A DNA stretch of 64,000 nt. It comes from an uncultured Lachnospiraceae bacterium (GTDB lineage: Bacteria; Bacillota; Clostridia; Lachnospirales; Lachnospiraceae). Shown here piece after piece: positions 25,789 to 34,977 of the stretch (positions within the stretch are counted from its first letter, which is position 1; each line of letters begins with the position of its first letter). Both the position numbers and the translations under genes were made by a program. The notes beneath the pieces are model-generated. The model saw only the letters and a list, made by a program, of their open reading frames with translations, was not told where the DNA came from and made no database searches. The DNA lies in assembly GCA_900551235.1 (NCBI GenBank), contig URUU01000003.1, positions 1-64,000 on the forward strand, read 5' to 3'.

Positions 25789-26424
25789 TTACTGAATTTC
25801 CCGTATCATGCAGTACTGCTTCAGCGAAAAATTTTTTTCAACTATACCGTAGACTTTAAAGCCGAATCTTTGATAAAATTCTACGTTATTCTGATTATGA
25901 GTCTCCAGTGATATCATCATTTTATGTTCTGCCGCATATCGGATCGTCTCTTCCAGAAGCTTTGCTGCAATGCCATGATGCTGCATTTGAGGACTGACCG
26001 CCAGATAGATCACATGCAGACGGCTGTCCTGATGGAGCTGATCTGTCCAGTTTGAATTAAGATAATCCCCACCTTTGATAAAATTATAAAAAGTATGCAG
26101 GGATGGGTCTTCTTTTATAAGAAATCCATCCGTATGTAAAACTGCTTTTGCTTCCGTATAAAGAAACCGGAATATATTGCATGATTTTGTCTCATCTGAT
26201 ACGACCAGAACGCTGTTCAGATCCTCGCTGTCTGAAAAAATCTCACAGGTTTCATAAAACTCATCCATATCGCAGTGAAACAGTTCCGGCATCAGTTTTT
26301 TTCTTATCTGTGTATCCGGTATCAGAGTTTCGTAAAGCGGATCATGCGCAAAACACAGGTTTAAAAGCTTTTCCAGTTTCGGCAGATCCTTTTTCTGCAC
26401 GCGGTATAAATTATCACTGTCCAT
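25789..26424 (-). CDS. GNAT family N-acetyltransferase
   Basis: A 211-residue acetyltransferase. The acetyl-CoA binding segment VIYLAVSPQMQHHGIAAKLLEETIRYA has the HGIA version of the Q/RxxGxG/A loop, and NNVEFYQRFGFKVYG is the usual C-terminal motif A/B region. The acceptor substrate is unknown. It lies 37 bases after the M28 peptidase gene and is probably co-transcribed with it. Confidence 0.88.
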   Translation of the reverse strand: MDSDNLYRVQKKDLPKLEKLLNLCFAHDPLYETLIPDTQIRKKLMPELFHCDMDEFYETCEIFSDSEDLNSVLVVSDETKSCNIFRFLYTEAKAVLHTDGFLIKEDPSLHTFYNFIKGGDYLNSNWTDQLHQDSRLHVIYLAVSPQMQHHGIAAKLLEETIRYAAEHKMMISLETHNQNNVEFYQRFGFKVYGIVEKNFSLKQYCMIREIQ

Positions 26425-26461
26425 AATATTCTTTTCTATTTCCCTTTCTTTCTCTTAAGTT

Positions 26462-28480
26462 TTACAGATAATATCTGGTAATCGTTTCTGTGATCACATC
26501 GATTGCATGTTCCAGATTCTGGTACTGCTTTTCACATACCATTTCCAGACAGCTGATTTCTTCTTCAAAATCAACGGCACCGCTTCTTTCTTCTGCCAGA
26601 AGCTGACGTACCAGACGGTACAGTTTTTCATGTTCCGGTATCCTTCCATATCCCCATTTCAGCCGTTCTCTTGGCTGATGGAATACATAGTCCGTAAAAT
26701 GATCGTACACGTCTTCATCAAACATAAATGCATAGGCATGATTGTCTACCTGATAAAGTCTTCCAAGTGCCTCTGATACAGCACCTTCCTTTAATTCCCG
26801 TATACTCTGCTCCAGCAGACGGATATTTCTCGAAAAAATCTCATGCGGATACAGAACATTTCCATACCAGTCCATCCGGACAAACGTATCCTGCTCTTTT
26901 TTAAATTTTTGAAGCTGTCTTTTTTCCTGTGCCTTCTGCTGCAAAAAAAACTGTTCTGCTTCCTGCAATTTCCCCTTTTCCAGAAGTTCCCGGTATATTT
27001 CATTCTGCCTGGAAAGAAAACGATACTCTTTTTCTGCTTTTTCTTCTGCCTTCTGAAGCAGATCTTTCAGCCGATCGGCTTTCTGAAACAGTACTTTTCT
27101 TTCCCCGACCTGCGTACAGACAGAAGAAAGGCTTTCTTTGGCACGCTTCATGACCGGTGCAAAACACAGCGGAACAACTGCCGTCTGATCCAGCGCACAG
27201 ATCAGCAGTGCAAACAGCTCATGATGCAGGCGGTATACCTGCTCATCATAATAATCATCATTATCAAACTGTGAATGATAATGTGTCTCCATAAAACTTC
27301 CGCCCGTAAAATCATTGACCATGGATGGAATTCCCGCGATCGCCATGGAAAAATCATCAGACCAGGTCTCGATCGGCGCAGTGATCCTTGTCTCCTCCGG
27401 ATATGCCTGTGTCAGAAGCGGAAGGTTCATCAGAAATTCTTCCAGATAAGGTACATACTCATAACAACTGCGTATCCTGGCCCTTGTCCCATGTGCCAGT
27501 GCCGGAAGTTCAAAATTGAGATCTGCGATCACTTTTCCAACCCATTCCGGATGCGCCGTAAATACCTGCTCGTAAGCACCTGCCGACCAGTCAAAATCAG
27601 AATCGATCACGCCCCATTCTTCTGCTGCCATTGCACAGAATACAATGGTATTGTTTGGCTGAAAGCCGCCTGCAAGAAATGCCCTCGCAATACCAAACAT
27701 CATGGCAACTGCCGTGTTGTCATCCTGAAAACCGCTGAAATAGGAATCATAATGTGCAGATAAAAGAACCATCCGCTCCGGATGTTTCCCCGGAATGCAG
27801 CCGCGGATGTTGTAGGTAGTACAATCACGATAAACCCGGCTGTCCGCATCAAAGAAGACTTCCAGTTCTTCTTTGTCTTTCAGCAGATTTTTAAGAATCA
27901 CCGCATCCTTTCTGGAAATTGAAAAAGCCGGTGCATCGGACGGTCCTGCGATATCCTGGGCATTTAACGCTTCACTGTCAATCTCTGCATATCCGCCATC
28001 CTGCACTGCGATCAGGGCTTTTGCACCTTTTAAATGTGCCTGATAAACCGGATAATTGATCCACCACTCATCCCGCTGATTGATATCCGCCAGAACCAGC
28101 TTTCCTTCGACATCATGCCCTTCGTAATCTTTTTCCGTTCCTTTTCCCAGATAGACCAGTGAAAATTTTTCAAACCCATCCGTCTTAAAATTCGTCTGAT
28201 AAGCTCCGAGCTGAAATTCGAAGCGCTGCTGATCTGTTTCAACAACCATCACTGCTTTCTTAAATTCCCAGCCATCTACTGTCACTGCATCTTTGCAGAC
28301 ATCCGACAGACCGATGGCTTTCATTTCCCGGTACAGCATCTCTCCGGTCTCAAATTCTGCCTTTGAACCCGCCGGGCGGTATCCCAGTACTTCATTGGAA
28401 CGGAATTTTTCCATCCTTCTTGCCAGTTGATAAGAATATTCAATGTCCAGTTTTTTCAGAATCTCTTCCTGCATATGCAT
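26462..28480 (-). CDS. M28 family zinc metallopeptidase
   Basis: A 672-residue cytoplasmic-looking peptidase (no signal peptide). The first 230 residues hold a PA-like insert; the M28 catalytic region follows with VLLSAHYDSYFSGFQDDNTAVA (His and Asp ligands), FCAMAAEEWG (Glu ligand) and DLNFELPALAHGTRARI. A long C-terminal helical extension rich in Lys, Glu and Gln (about 450-600) is unusual and could be a coiled coil. It probably releases amino acids from peptides. AAGGAGA precedes the ATG. Confidence 0.87.
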   Translation of the reverse strand: MHMQEEILKKLDIEYSYQLARRMEKFRSNEVLGYRPAGSKAEFETGEMLYREMKAIGLSDVCKDAVTVDGWEFKKAVMVVETDQQRFEFQLGAYQTNFKTDGFEKFSLVYLGKGTEKDYEGHDVEGKLVLADINQRDEWWINYPVYQAHLKGAKALIAVQDGGYAEIDSEALNAQDIAGPSDAPAFSISRKDAVILKNLLKDKEELEVFFDADSRVYRDCTTYNIRGCIPGKHPERMVLLSAHYDSYFSGFQDDNTAVAMMFGIARAFLAGGFQPNNTIVFCAMAAEEWGVIDSDFDWSAGAYEQVFTAHPEWVGKVIADLNFELPALAHGTRARIRSCYEYVPYLEEFLMNLPLLTQAYPEETRITAPIETWSDDFSMAIAGIPSMVNDFTGGSFMETHYHSQFDNDDYYDEQVYRLHHELFALLICALDQTAVVPLCFAPVMKRAKESLSSVCTQVGERKVLFQKADRLKDLLQKAEEKAEKEYRFLSRQNEIYRELLEKGKLQEAEQFFLQQKAQEKRQLQKFKKEQDTFVRMDWYGNVLYPHEIFSRNIRLLEQSIRELKEGAVSEALGRLYQVDNHAYAFMFDEDVYDHFTDYVFHQPRERLKWGYGRIPEHEKLYRLVRQLLAEERSGAVDFEEEISCLEMVCEKQYQNLEHAIDVITETITRYYL

Positions 28481-28535
28481 CTTTGTATCTCCTTTTTTCT
28501 GAATTCAAGTCGAACACATGCGAATTTCTCCGACT

Positions 28536-28584
28536 AAGATGAAAAGGGGAGCCTTCGGTATTCCGAGACCCCCTTCCATCTTCC
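28536..28584 (-). terminator. Terminator-like hairpin after the Nudix gene
   Basis: Minus strand arms AAGATGGAAGGGG and CCCCTTTTCATCTT close over an inner TCGG/CCGA stem (28536-28584). The U-rich arm makes it a plausible terminator. Confidence 0.55.
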
Positions 28585-28600
28585 TTGGTGCAGTAATTTG

Positions 28601-29053
28601 TCAAAAATATTTTTTGCTGCCCCAGAGATTTCTTTTTTTCAGATCCAGATATTCATTGTATGCTTTTTCCAGAATAGCCTTTTCATTGGAAAACTTCAGC
28701 AAATGGTATGCCTCATGATACTTGTAATATCCGGAATCTACAAAATATTCTTCTCTCTGCGGTCTGCTGTAATAACTGTCCGCCATCATCAGATACCAGT
28801 GTACATCCTTTGAAACCATGTCTTCCGGAACGTTAAATGTATACTGACTCTTTCCGACATATTTTATAATGGAAGCATCTACACCTGTTTCCTCCAGCAC
28901 TTCCCTGGCAGCGGTATCTTTAAACTCTTCGCCAGCTTCTACAGTTCCTTTCGGCAACACCCAGCCTTCGTATTTGTTCTTGTAACTTTTATACAAAAGC
29001 AGGATCTTCCCACGAAAGATTACCACACCGCCACAGCTCGTTGCCTCGATCAT
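28601..29053 (-). CDS. Nudix hydrolase
   Basis: A 150-residue Nudix protein. The box GTVEAGEEFKDTAAREVLEETGVD matches GX5EX7REUXEEXGU, with the Glu residues that bind Mg. The family hydrolyses nucleoside diphosphates linked to another moiety; diadenosine polyphosphates or oxidised nucleotides are possible substrates. GGAGG precedes the ATG. It has its own promoter at 29094-29122, with a short palindrome beside it. Confidence 0.9.
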   Translation of the reverse strand: MIEATSCGGVVIFRGKILLLYKSYKNKYEGWVLPKGTVEAGEEFKDTAAREVLEETGVDASIIKYVGKSQYTFNVPEDMVSKDVHWYLMMADSYYSRPQREEYFVDSGYYKYHEAYHLLKFSNEKAILEKAYNEYLDLKKRNLWGSKKYF

Positions 29054-29093
29054 TGCAATTCCTCCTGTATGCGTTGTGTCTGAAACTGGTTTC

Positions 29094-29122
29094 AGTATAA
29101 CCCTTTTTCACTTTGAGTGCAA
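29094..29122 (-). promoter_or_regulatory. Nudix promoter with adjacent palindrome
   Basis: Minus strand: -35 TTGCAC (29117-29122), 17-base spacer, -10 TATACT (29094-29099). The palindrome CTGAAAC-TG-GTTTCAG (29080-29095) covers the start-site side and could be an operator. Confidence 0.6.
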
Positions 29123-29135
29123 GCCATATTTCTTT

Positions 29136-30725
29136 TTACTGCTGATACTGCAGCTCATACCACCATTTGTCAAAGACCATCTTGGCTGCCGGTACAGCCG
29201 ATGCACTTCCTGCCCCGCCGTCCTCAATGATCACGCTGATGGCAAGTTTGGGATTTTCTGCATCGAGATATCCGGTAAACCAGGAATGCGTACCTTCCAC
29301 CCCGCCCTCGGAACCAAATTCCGCGGAACCGGTTTTTCCTGCTGCAGTATAGGCTTCCCCTGAAATCTTTCGTGCTGTACCATCCGTAACGACTTTTTTC
29401 ATGAAGCCGGAAATAATCTCCACTTCTTCATCACTCATCAGTTCTTTGTATTTTACCGGTTTATACTGTTTCACTACATCTCCGTCATACGTCTCGATAT
29501 GATCAATATAATATGGGTTCATCATCACTCCTCCGTTTGCCACGGTTGCTGAAACAAGCGCCATCTCAAACGGTGATACCACAGTGTCCCCCTGTCCTAT
29601 GCCTGTCATCATTTCTTCTCCGTAAGATGCACTTTCTGAAAGTCGGAAAAGACTCTGGCTTGATGGCAGATCGATCGGCAGATCCTTGTTAAACAAAAAG
29701 GATTCGCAGAGTTTTCTGAAAGACGCATTGTCCACATCCATACCAATCTGTGCAAAAGCACCATTGCAGGAATCACGAAATGCGGATTCCAGATCCTCGT
29801 ATCCATGCACTTCTCCTTCATAGCAGGTGATCCGTACATCCTCCCTGGAAATGCTTCCGTCACAGTTGTAACTGAAATTCTGGTAGTCGTCCGGATGTTC
29901 CCGGATATATTCCAGTGCAGTCAGGATCTTGAATGTTGATCCCGGCGGATACTGTCCCTGCAGTGCACGGTTGAACAGAGAACTGTTGCTGCTGTCATTG
30001 ATCAGGCTGTCCCAGTCCTGCTCGATCGTATTCGGATCAAAATCCGGTTTGGATACCATCGCCAGGATCTTTCCGGTAGACGGCTCGATCACTACGATCG
30101 CCCCTTTGTTGTCACCAAGCGCCTCATAACAGACTTCCTGCAGGGCAGAATTCAGTGTCAGTACCAGACTGTCTCCCTGTACCTTAGTGTCAAGCTTCTG
30201 CTCACGGATCTGATCAAGGATCGATGCATGGCTGTTTGCCAGGTCATAATTGTGTACGGATTCAATGCCGGATTTGCCATTGGTCGCATAACCGACCACA
30301 TGGGCAAACAGGTTGTTGTACGGATAACTGCGGCTTTCGGTCCCATCCTCTGCAACATCCGTCTTTGCCAGCACATTTCCATCCGCTGAATAAATGTTCC
30401 CGCGTATGATCTGTTCCTGATAAACTGCCTGTTTTGTATTATATTGATTATTATTGATATCATCACGCAGCACTATGTTGAAATAGATCAGATAACCTGC
30501 CATTGACAAAAACAATGCCACCATAAAATAGCTGACACGTACCAGATCCTTGTTTTTCTGACGGCGGGTGCGTTCCTCCTCTTCTTCATCGAAATACTCC
30601 GGCTCTGCATAGGACTGTTGCCTGGAGGTACCATCTTTCTCCTTCTTCCAGCCTTTGCGTTTAGTACTGCCCGTATCCCTGCTGTCCTTCGTAATATTCT
30701 TCCTCATCAAATGGATCATCCTCAT
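29136..30725 (-). CDS. Class B penicillin-binding protein (D,D-transpeptidase)
   Basis: A 529-residue peptidoglycan transpeptidase. After a charged N-terminal tail there is one membrane anchor (about 68-88), a pedestal domain, and a transpeptidase domain with the catalytic Ser in PGSTFKIL, the SCN motif (RDSCNGAFAQ) and KTG (AAGKTGSAEF). It follows an FtsW/RodA gene, the usual glycosyltransferase partner. The start is uncertain: ATGs at 30725, 30719 and 30707 lie inside the end of the upstream gene and none has an ideal ribosome site. It may act in division, elongation or spore cortex synthesis. Confidence 0.92.
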   Translation of the reverse strand: MRMIHLMRKNITKDSRDTGSTKRKGWKKEKDGTSRQQSYAEPEYFDEEEEERTRRQKNKDLVRVSYFMVALFLSMAGYLIYFNIVLRDDINNNQYNTKQAVYQEQIIRGNIYSADGNVLAKTDVAEDGTESRSYPYNNLFAHVVGYATNGKSGIESVHNYDLANSHASILDQIREQKLDTKVQGDSLVLTLNSALQEVCYEALGDNKGAIVVIEPSTGKILAMVSKPDFDPNTIEQDWDSLINDSSNSSLFNRALQGQYPPGSTFKILTALEYIREHPDDYQNFSYNCDGSISREDVRITCYEGEVHGYEDLESAFRDSCNGAFAQIGMDVDNASFRKLCESFLFNKDLPIDLPSSQSLFRLSESASYGEEMMTGIGQGDTVVSPFEMALVSATVANGGVMMNPYYIDHIETYDGDVVKQYKPVKYKELMSDEEVEIISGFMKKVVTDGTARKISGEAYTAAGKTGSAEFGSEGGVEGTHSWFTGYLDAENPKLAISVIIEDGGAGSASAVPAAKMVFDKWWYELQYQQ

Positions 30726-32019
30726 CTTTTCTTAATATATATAGTCCCTGTATCACCGAGAACATGATCAGCGTGCTGAGCATCGAACTTCCTCCGGAAC
30801 TGACAAACGGAAGTGTGACACCGGTCATTGGAATCATCTTCATGGAACCGCCGATCGTCAGAAATACCTGGATTGCATACGTGCAGGCAAGTCCAAGTGC
30901 CACATACCTGTAAAAATCATTTGTCATCTTCATCGCAATGTTGACAAACATGATAAAACAGCTCATACAGATTAGAACCGTGCAGATGCAGAAAATGCTG
31001 CCCATCTCCTCTGCGATCGCCGCAAACATAAAGTCCTGATCCACATATGGGATTTCCGTCGGGGAACCCTGATACAGCCCGGTGCCAAACCAGCCGCCGG
31101 CCGCGATCGCAAACAGTGCCTGTGCTACCTGATAGCCGCTTCCTTCATATACACTGAACGGATCTTTCCAGATCTGCACACGCACACGCACATGGGAAAA
31201 CAGGAAATAAGAAGCAATGGCTGCCACCGCAAAAGCGCCAAAACCAAGTGCAAGCCATTTCCAGTCTCTTGTCGCCACAAAAAGCATGATCAGATACGTC
31301 ATAAAATAGATCAGTGCACTTCCAAGGTCCGTGGAGATCACCAGGATCAGCACATGTACGGCCGCCAGTACCGTAGTCCTGACAATCTGTGCAAAGTCGG
31401 TGGACTTTGACAACATGCCGGCAATGCAGAAGACATAAATAATCTTGACAAATTCGGATGGCTGAAGTGTGATGCCGCCCACGGTCAGTGCAAGTTTTGC
31501 TCCGTTTGTCACCGTTGCCATCACAGCAACCGCCACCAGAAGCCCGATGCCAAGAATGGCATAGACTACTGCAAATTTCGTGATAAATTTCAGCTTGCTG
31601 ATCAGCCATGGTACGATCAGTGCAATGACTGTTCCGATCACACAGATCTTAAACTGTTTAACCGATTGATCATAGGATAATCTGGTTACCATGATAAAAC
31701 CGATTGTGATCAGCATACACATGTTATTAATCGCAAGTTTTGATGCTTTCGGATACAAATGCCTGAAAAAGATCAGCGTCGCTGCCAGATACAGTGCCTG
31801 CTCACCGTAAAAGAGCAGGATCTGTGCCTGGTCCATCTGTAAATACAGCACCATAAATGCCACAAAATGAATACAGAACATCACGATATTCTGTCTCAGG
31901 AAAAGGAATTCCCTGGCTGCCTCGCTCCGCTTTGCAAAAATCAGGATACTTTGCAGCGTATAGATTCCCATTAAAACAATTAAAACGTATTTTGAAAATT
32001 CTACTATCAGTTTATCCAA
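30661..32019 (-). CDS. FtsW/RodA/SpoVE family peptidoglycan glycosyltransferase
   Basis: A 452-residue SEDS protein with about ten membrane helices. Family hallmarks include LQPSEFVKIIYV, STDLGSALIYF (the Asp in this segment is catalytic) and TGVTLPFVSSGGSSML near the C-terminus. It polymerises lipid II glycan strands with the class B PBP encoded next. A short hydrophilic acidic tail (EDDPFDEEEYYEGQQGYGQY) ends it and overlaps the PBP start. The upstream gene is the U32 peptidase, 8 bases away. Confidence 0.93.
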   Translation of the reverse strand: MDKLIVEFSKYVLIVLMGIYTLQSILIFAKRSEAAREFLFLRQNIVMFCIHFVAFMVLYLQMDQAQILLFYGEQALYLAATLIFFRHLYPKASKLAINNMCMLITIGFIMVTRLSYDQSVKQFKICVIGTVIALIVPWLISKLKFITKFAVVYAILGIGLLVAVAVMATVTNGAKLALTVGGITLQPSEFVKIIYVFCIAGMLSKSTDFAQIVRTTVLAAVHVLILVISTDLGSALIYFMTYLIMLFVATRDWKWLALGFGAFAVAAIASYFLFSHVRVRVQIWKDPFSVYEGSGYQVAQALFAIAAGGWFGTGLYQGSPTEIPYVDQDFMFAAIAEEMGSIFCICTVLICMSCFIMFVNIAMKMTNDFYRYVALGLACTYAIQVFLTIGGSMKMIPMTGVTLPFVSSGGSSMLSTLIMFSVIQGLYILRKDEDDPFDEEEYYEGQQGYGQY

Positions 32020-32027
32020 TCTCTCAC

Positions 32028-34403
32028 CTACTCTACTCCTCGTTTGTAGTGTCCTCTTGTAAACGCATATCCAGGCTGATATGTACCGTCTCCGTAAACA
32101 TATTCCTTTACAAAGCCATTTACGATCCCTGCTGCTTCTTCTTTTGTTTCGGTCGTAAAAGCAAGCCTCAGTGTCCCGGCATCAAGCTTCTTTACTTCCT
32201 GTGAGATGCCGTGCAGGGAAACCGGCACCGTGTTATAGATCACATTGTAACACTGCGTGCAGCAGTTTTTCACCGGAAACACATTTCCCAGACGATCCTG
32301 CAGGCTGTGCAGGCCCGGTTGTTTTGTGCATCTGCCGGCTGTCTTTTGCAGACACTGCACCGAAGTCATGACAGGAAGCCTTCCATAGATCAGAAGCTCA
32401 TCCCCTTCGCATCCCCGCCTGTGCAGTTCTTTGAAATTCAGCTCTGCCGGGCATACGGTAAAGTCTGCCCCCAGTTTTTTCAGAAGTGATTTTGCATCCT
32501 GGTTGAAACTGTAAACGTTATAATCAGATGCCCATGCTCCTTTGTAATCCTGCCTCTGAAGACAGGCGATCTGTTCCGGATTTTTTACCAGTACACCGTC
32601 AAAACAGGCCAGAAGGTCTTTCATCTGTGCCTCCCAGCGCAGCGCATCTTTTTCACGGAACAGATGTGGGAACACATACCACAGCTCCTTATTCTTTGCC
32701 CTGCATTTTCCTGCCATCTGCCGGATACAGTCACAGTTTTCAAGAGAAAGAAAACATTTGCTGTCAAGATAGATTCTTTCGATCTCCGTGATCTCTGTCA
32801 GACTTTCCAGCAAAGATAGATCTTCCACAGAAACCACCAGGCGGTTTCTTTTTGCCGCAGTCGTATTTTTGTCGTTCTGTGCGGCTGCCGCAGAAGTTCC
32901 GGTGTGTTCTCTTTGCGCATACCTCCGTTTATACGGTGCCAGCCGTCTTTGATCCAGCTCTTCCAGTGCCAGCCTGCGCAGTTCATTGATGCTCTGCATA
33001 GGCAGAAAACAGCTTCCCTTAAGGACAATATCCAGCTTTTCAAAGGCATACGAGGAATTGCCCGTTTTCAGCATCTGCCTGCGGATACGTTCTTCCTGTA
33101 TCGGCTGATTCTGTGCAGTCTGCACGGCTGCTCCTTCTCTGGAAACCTCATAAGTCCCATCCGGTCCGGTATAAGTCACCGACAGTATAGCAGGTTTTCC
33201 TTCCAGAATCATTAACTTGCCCTTAATTTTTTCATAGAGCGTCTTTCCGGTATAGGTCTCTTCCAGACGTTTCATAAGCGGTGCACAGTAAGTACGGTGA
33301 AAAACCGCCCCCTGTTTTTGTTTTTTCGCATCCCGCAGCTTCAGAGAAAAAATTTTCCCTTTTTTGATATCTGTCGTAAGCGTGGCCGACTCCAGCATAT
33401 CACCTGCATACAAAGTCTCCAGTGCCCGAAAAGATGCCTGCCCGCCTTTTTTCTGTTCCAGCAGAACGGCACCTTCTGTCCCGTAATGATTCTGCCGTTT
33501 AACGGACATCATCGATATACCATTATAACGCCGGTAATAGCCTGTGGAAAAACCGCCGCGATTATACAGATCCATCAGTTCCTGGATATCCTGTCTGTCC
33601 ACCTGATAGTATTCCCTGCCTTTTTTCTTATATAAATCTACATATTTGCGGTACATAGCTGAAACACCGGCTGTATATTCCGTCCGTTTCATCCGTCCCT
33701 CAATCTTCAGAGAATCCACACCTGATTCCAGAATATCCGGCAGGATCTCCAGGGTACAGATATCCTTCGGGCTGAGATAAAACTGCTCCGGTCCGTTTTC
33801 ATAGCGGTAAGGCAGCCGGCATGGCTGTGCACAGCGTCCGCGGTTTCCGCTCCTTCCCCCGATCATGCTGCTCATCAGGCACTGACCGGAATAACTGTAA
33901 CACAATGCCCCATGAACAAAACATTCGATCTCCAGGGCGGTTTCCCTGCGGATCTTTGCAATCTCTTCCAGCGAGATTTCCCTTGCCGGAACGACACGGA
34001 CTGCTCCGAGGCGTTCGATCTGTTTTGCCCCGTCCGCAGAATGTATGGACATCTGCGTGCTGGCGTGCAGATCCAGCTCCGGAAACTCCTGCTTCAAAAG
34101 AGACAATGCCCCCAGATCCTGTACGATCACCGCATCCAGTCCTGCTTCATAAAACGGTGTAAGCCAGTGCACAAGCTCCGGAAGTTCCTGTGGTTTCATC
34201 AACGTATTGACCGTCAGATATAACTTTTTCTTATGTAAATGGCAGTACTCTATGCAGGCAGTCAGCTCTTCATCTGACAGATTGCTGGCATAGGCTCTTG
34301 CACCAAACATCCTGCCTCCTGTGTATACCGCATCTGCACCGGCATACAGTGCTGCTTTTAATCCCTCCAGAGAGCCTGCCGGGGCCAGAACTTCTGTTTC
34401 CAC
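32028..34403 (-). CDS. U32 family peptidase / RlhA-like rRNA hydroxylation protein with DUF3656
   Basis: A 791-residue protein of the U32 family. The N-terminal half shows EVLAPAGSLEGLKAALYAGADAVY, FVHGALCYSYSGQCLMSS and GNRGRCAQPCRLPY, and the four Cys of this set bind an iron-sulfur cluster in RlhA. A DUF3656 segment follows, then a second barrel-like half with Cys residues in CLQKTAGRC and CCTQCYN. Family members are linked to 5-hydroxycytidine in 23S rRNA; true peptidase activity is doubtful. It lies between zapA and the SEDS gene. Confidence 0.88.
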   Translation of the reverse strand: METEVLAPAGSLEGLKAALYAGADAVYTGGRMFGARAYASNLSDEELTACIEYCHLHKKKLYLTVNTLMKPQELPELVHWLTPFYEAGLDAVIVQDLGALSLLKQEFPELDLHASTQMSIHSADGAKQIERLGAVRVVPAREISLEEIAKIRRETALEIECFVHGALCYSYSGQCLMSSMIGGRSGNRGRCAQPCRLPYRYENGPEQFYLSPKDICTLEILPDILESGVDSLKIEGRMKRTEYTAGVSAMYRKYVDLYKKKGREYYQVDRQDIQELMDLYNRGGFSTGYYRRYNGISMMSVKRQNHYGTEGAVLLEQKKGGQASFRALETLYAGDMLESATLTTDIKKGKIFSLKLRDAKKQKQGAVFHRTYCAPLMKRLEETYTGKTLYEKIKGKLMILEGKPAILSVTYTGPDGTYEVSREGAAVQTAQNQPIQEERIRRQMLKTGNSSYAFEKLDIVLKGSCFLPMQSINELRRLALEELDQRRLAPYKRRYAQREHTGTSAAAAQNDKNTTAAKRNRLVVSVEDLSLLESLTEITEIERIYLDSKCFLSLENCDCIRQMAGKCRAKNKELWYVFPHLFREKDALRWEAQMKDLLACFDGVLVKNPEQIACLQRQDYKGAWASDYNVYSFNQDAKSLLKKLGADFTVCPAELNFKELHRRGCEGDELLIYGRLPVMTSVQCLQKTAGRCTKQPGLHSLQDRLGNVFPVKNCCTQCYNVIYNTVPVSLHGISQEVKKLDAGTLRLAFTTETKEEAAGIVNGFVKEYVYGDGTYQPGYAFTRGHYKRGVE

Positions 34404-34434
34404 AAAACACCTCCTGATTTCTGTTAAAAGAAAG

Positions 34435-34472
34435 AAAAAGGCTGGCAGGCTATGTGCCGTTCCAACCTTTTC
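34435..34472 (-). terminator. Possible terminator after zapA
   Basis: Minus strand AAGGTTGG pairs with CCAGCCTT over an inner GGC/GCC, followed by TTTCTTTC. Partial read-through to the U32 gene is likely since no other promoter is evident there. Confidence 0.55.
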
Positions 34473-34475
34473 TGA

Positions 34476-34877
34476 TTATTTTTTTCCAAGCTGCGTTTCC
34501 AGTCTGACAATCTGCTTCTGATATTCTGACACGCTTTCTTTCAATGCTGCAAGCTCTTTCGCACCATCTTCCAGCCTGATCTGTGCACCGATCAGCTCAT
34601 GTTTGAGATCGTACAGCTCCTGGTCTTTCTGCGTAAGCTCGTCCTCGATCATCTCAACCTGTTTTTTGGCTTTAAAATAATCATCTGCAACGTTTAACTC
34701 CAGCAGTATGCTTTTATTTTCCTGGGACAGCCTTCCGTATCCGTCCAGTTTTTTCAGTTCTGCCAGTTTGTTGTTGATATATGTGGCAACCCGCTGCAGA
34801 TATTCTTCGCTTTCATATCCGCTAAGGGTATAGATCTTCCCATCAATGAGTACTTCCGTTTTGTTCTTGGATGACAT
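34476..34877 (-). CDS. zapA: Cell division protein ZapA
   Basis: A 133-residue ZapA. The N-terminal globular part (KTEVLIDGKIYTLSGYESEEYLQRVATYINNKL) is diagnostic, followed by a long coiled-coil tail (about 65-130) through which it dimerises. ZapA bundles FtsZ filaments at the division site. The gene starts a new transcription unit from the promoter at 34928-34957, followed by wall-synthesis genes, which is consistent with a division cluster. Confidence 0.92.
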   Translation of the reverse strand: MSSKNKTEVLIDGKIYTLSGYESEEYLQRVATYINNKLAELKKLDGYGRLSQENKSILLELNVADDYFKAKKQVEMIEDELTQKDQELYDLKHELIGAQIRLEDGAKELAALKESVSEYQKQIVRLETQLGKK

Positions 34878-34927
34878 CCTGTGTGCTTCCTCTCTTTCGG
34901 TAATTTCTTTCCGTATGATCTCTCTTT

Positions 34928-34957
34928 ATTATAACCTCATATCCCTGTTCTTTACAA
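34928..34957 (-). promoter_or_regulatory. zapA promoter
   Basis: Minus strand: -35 TTGTAA (34952-34957), 18-base spacer, -10 TATAAT (34928-34933). Confidence 0.7.
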
Positions 34958-34977
34958 GAGAATATTACAATTCTTTT

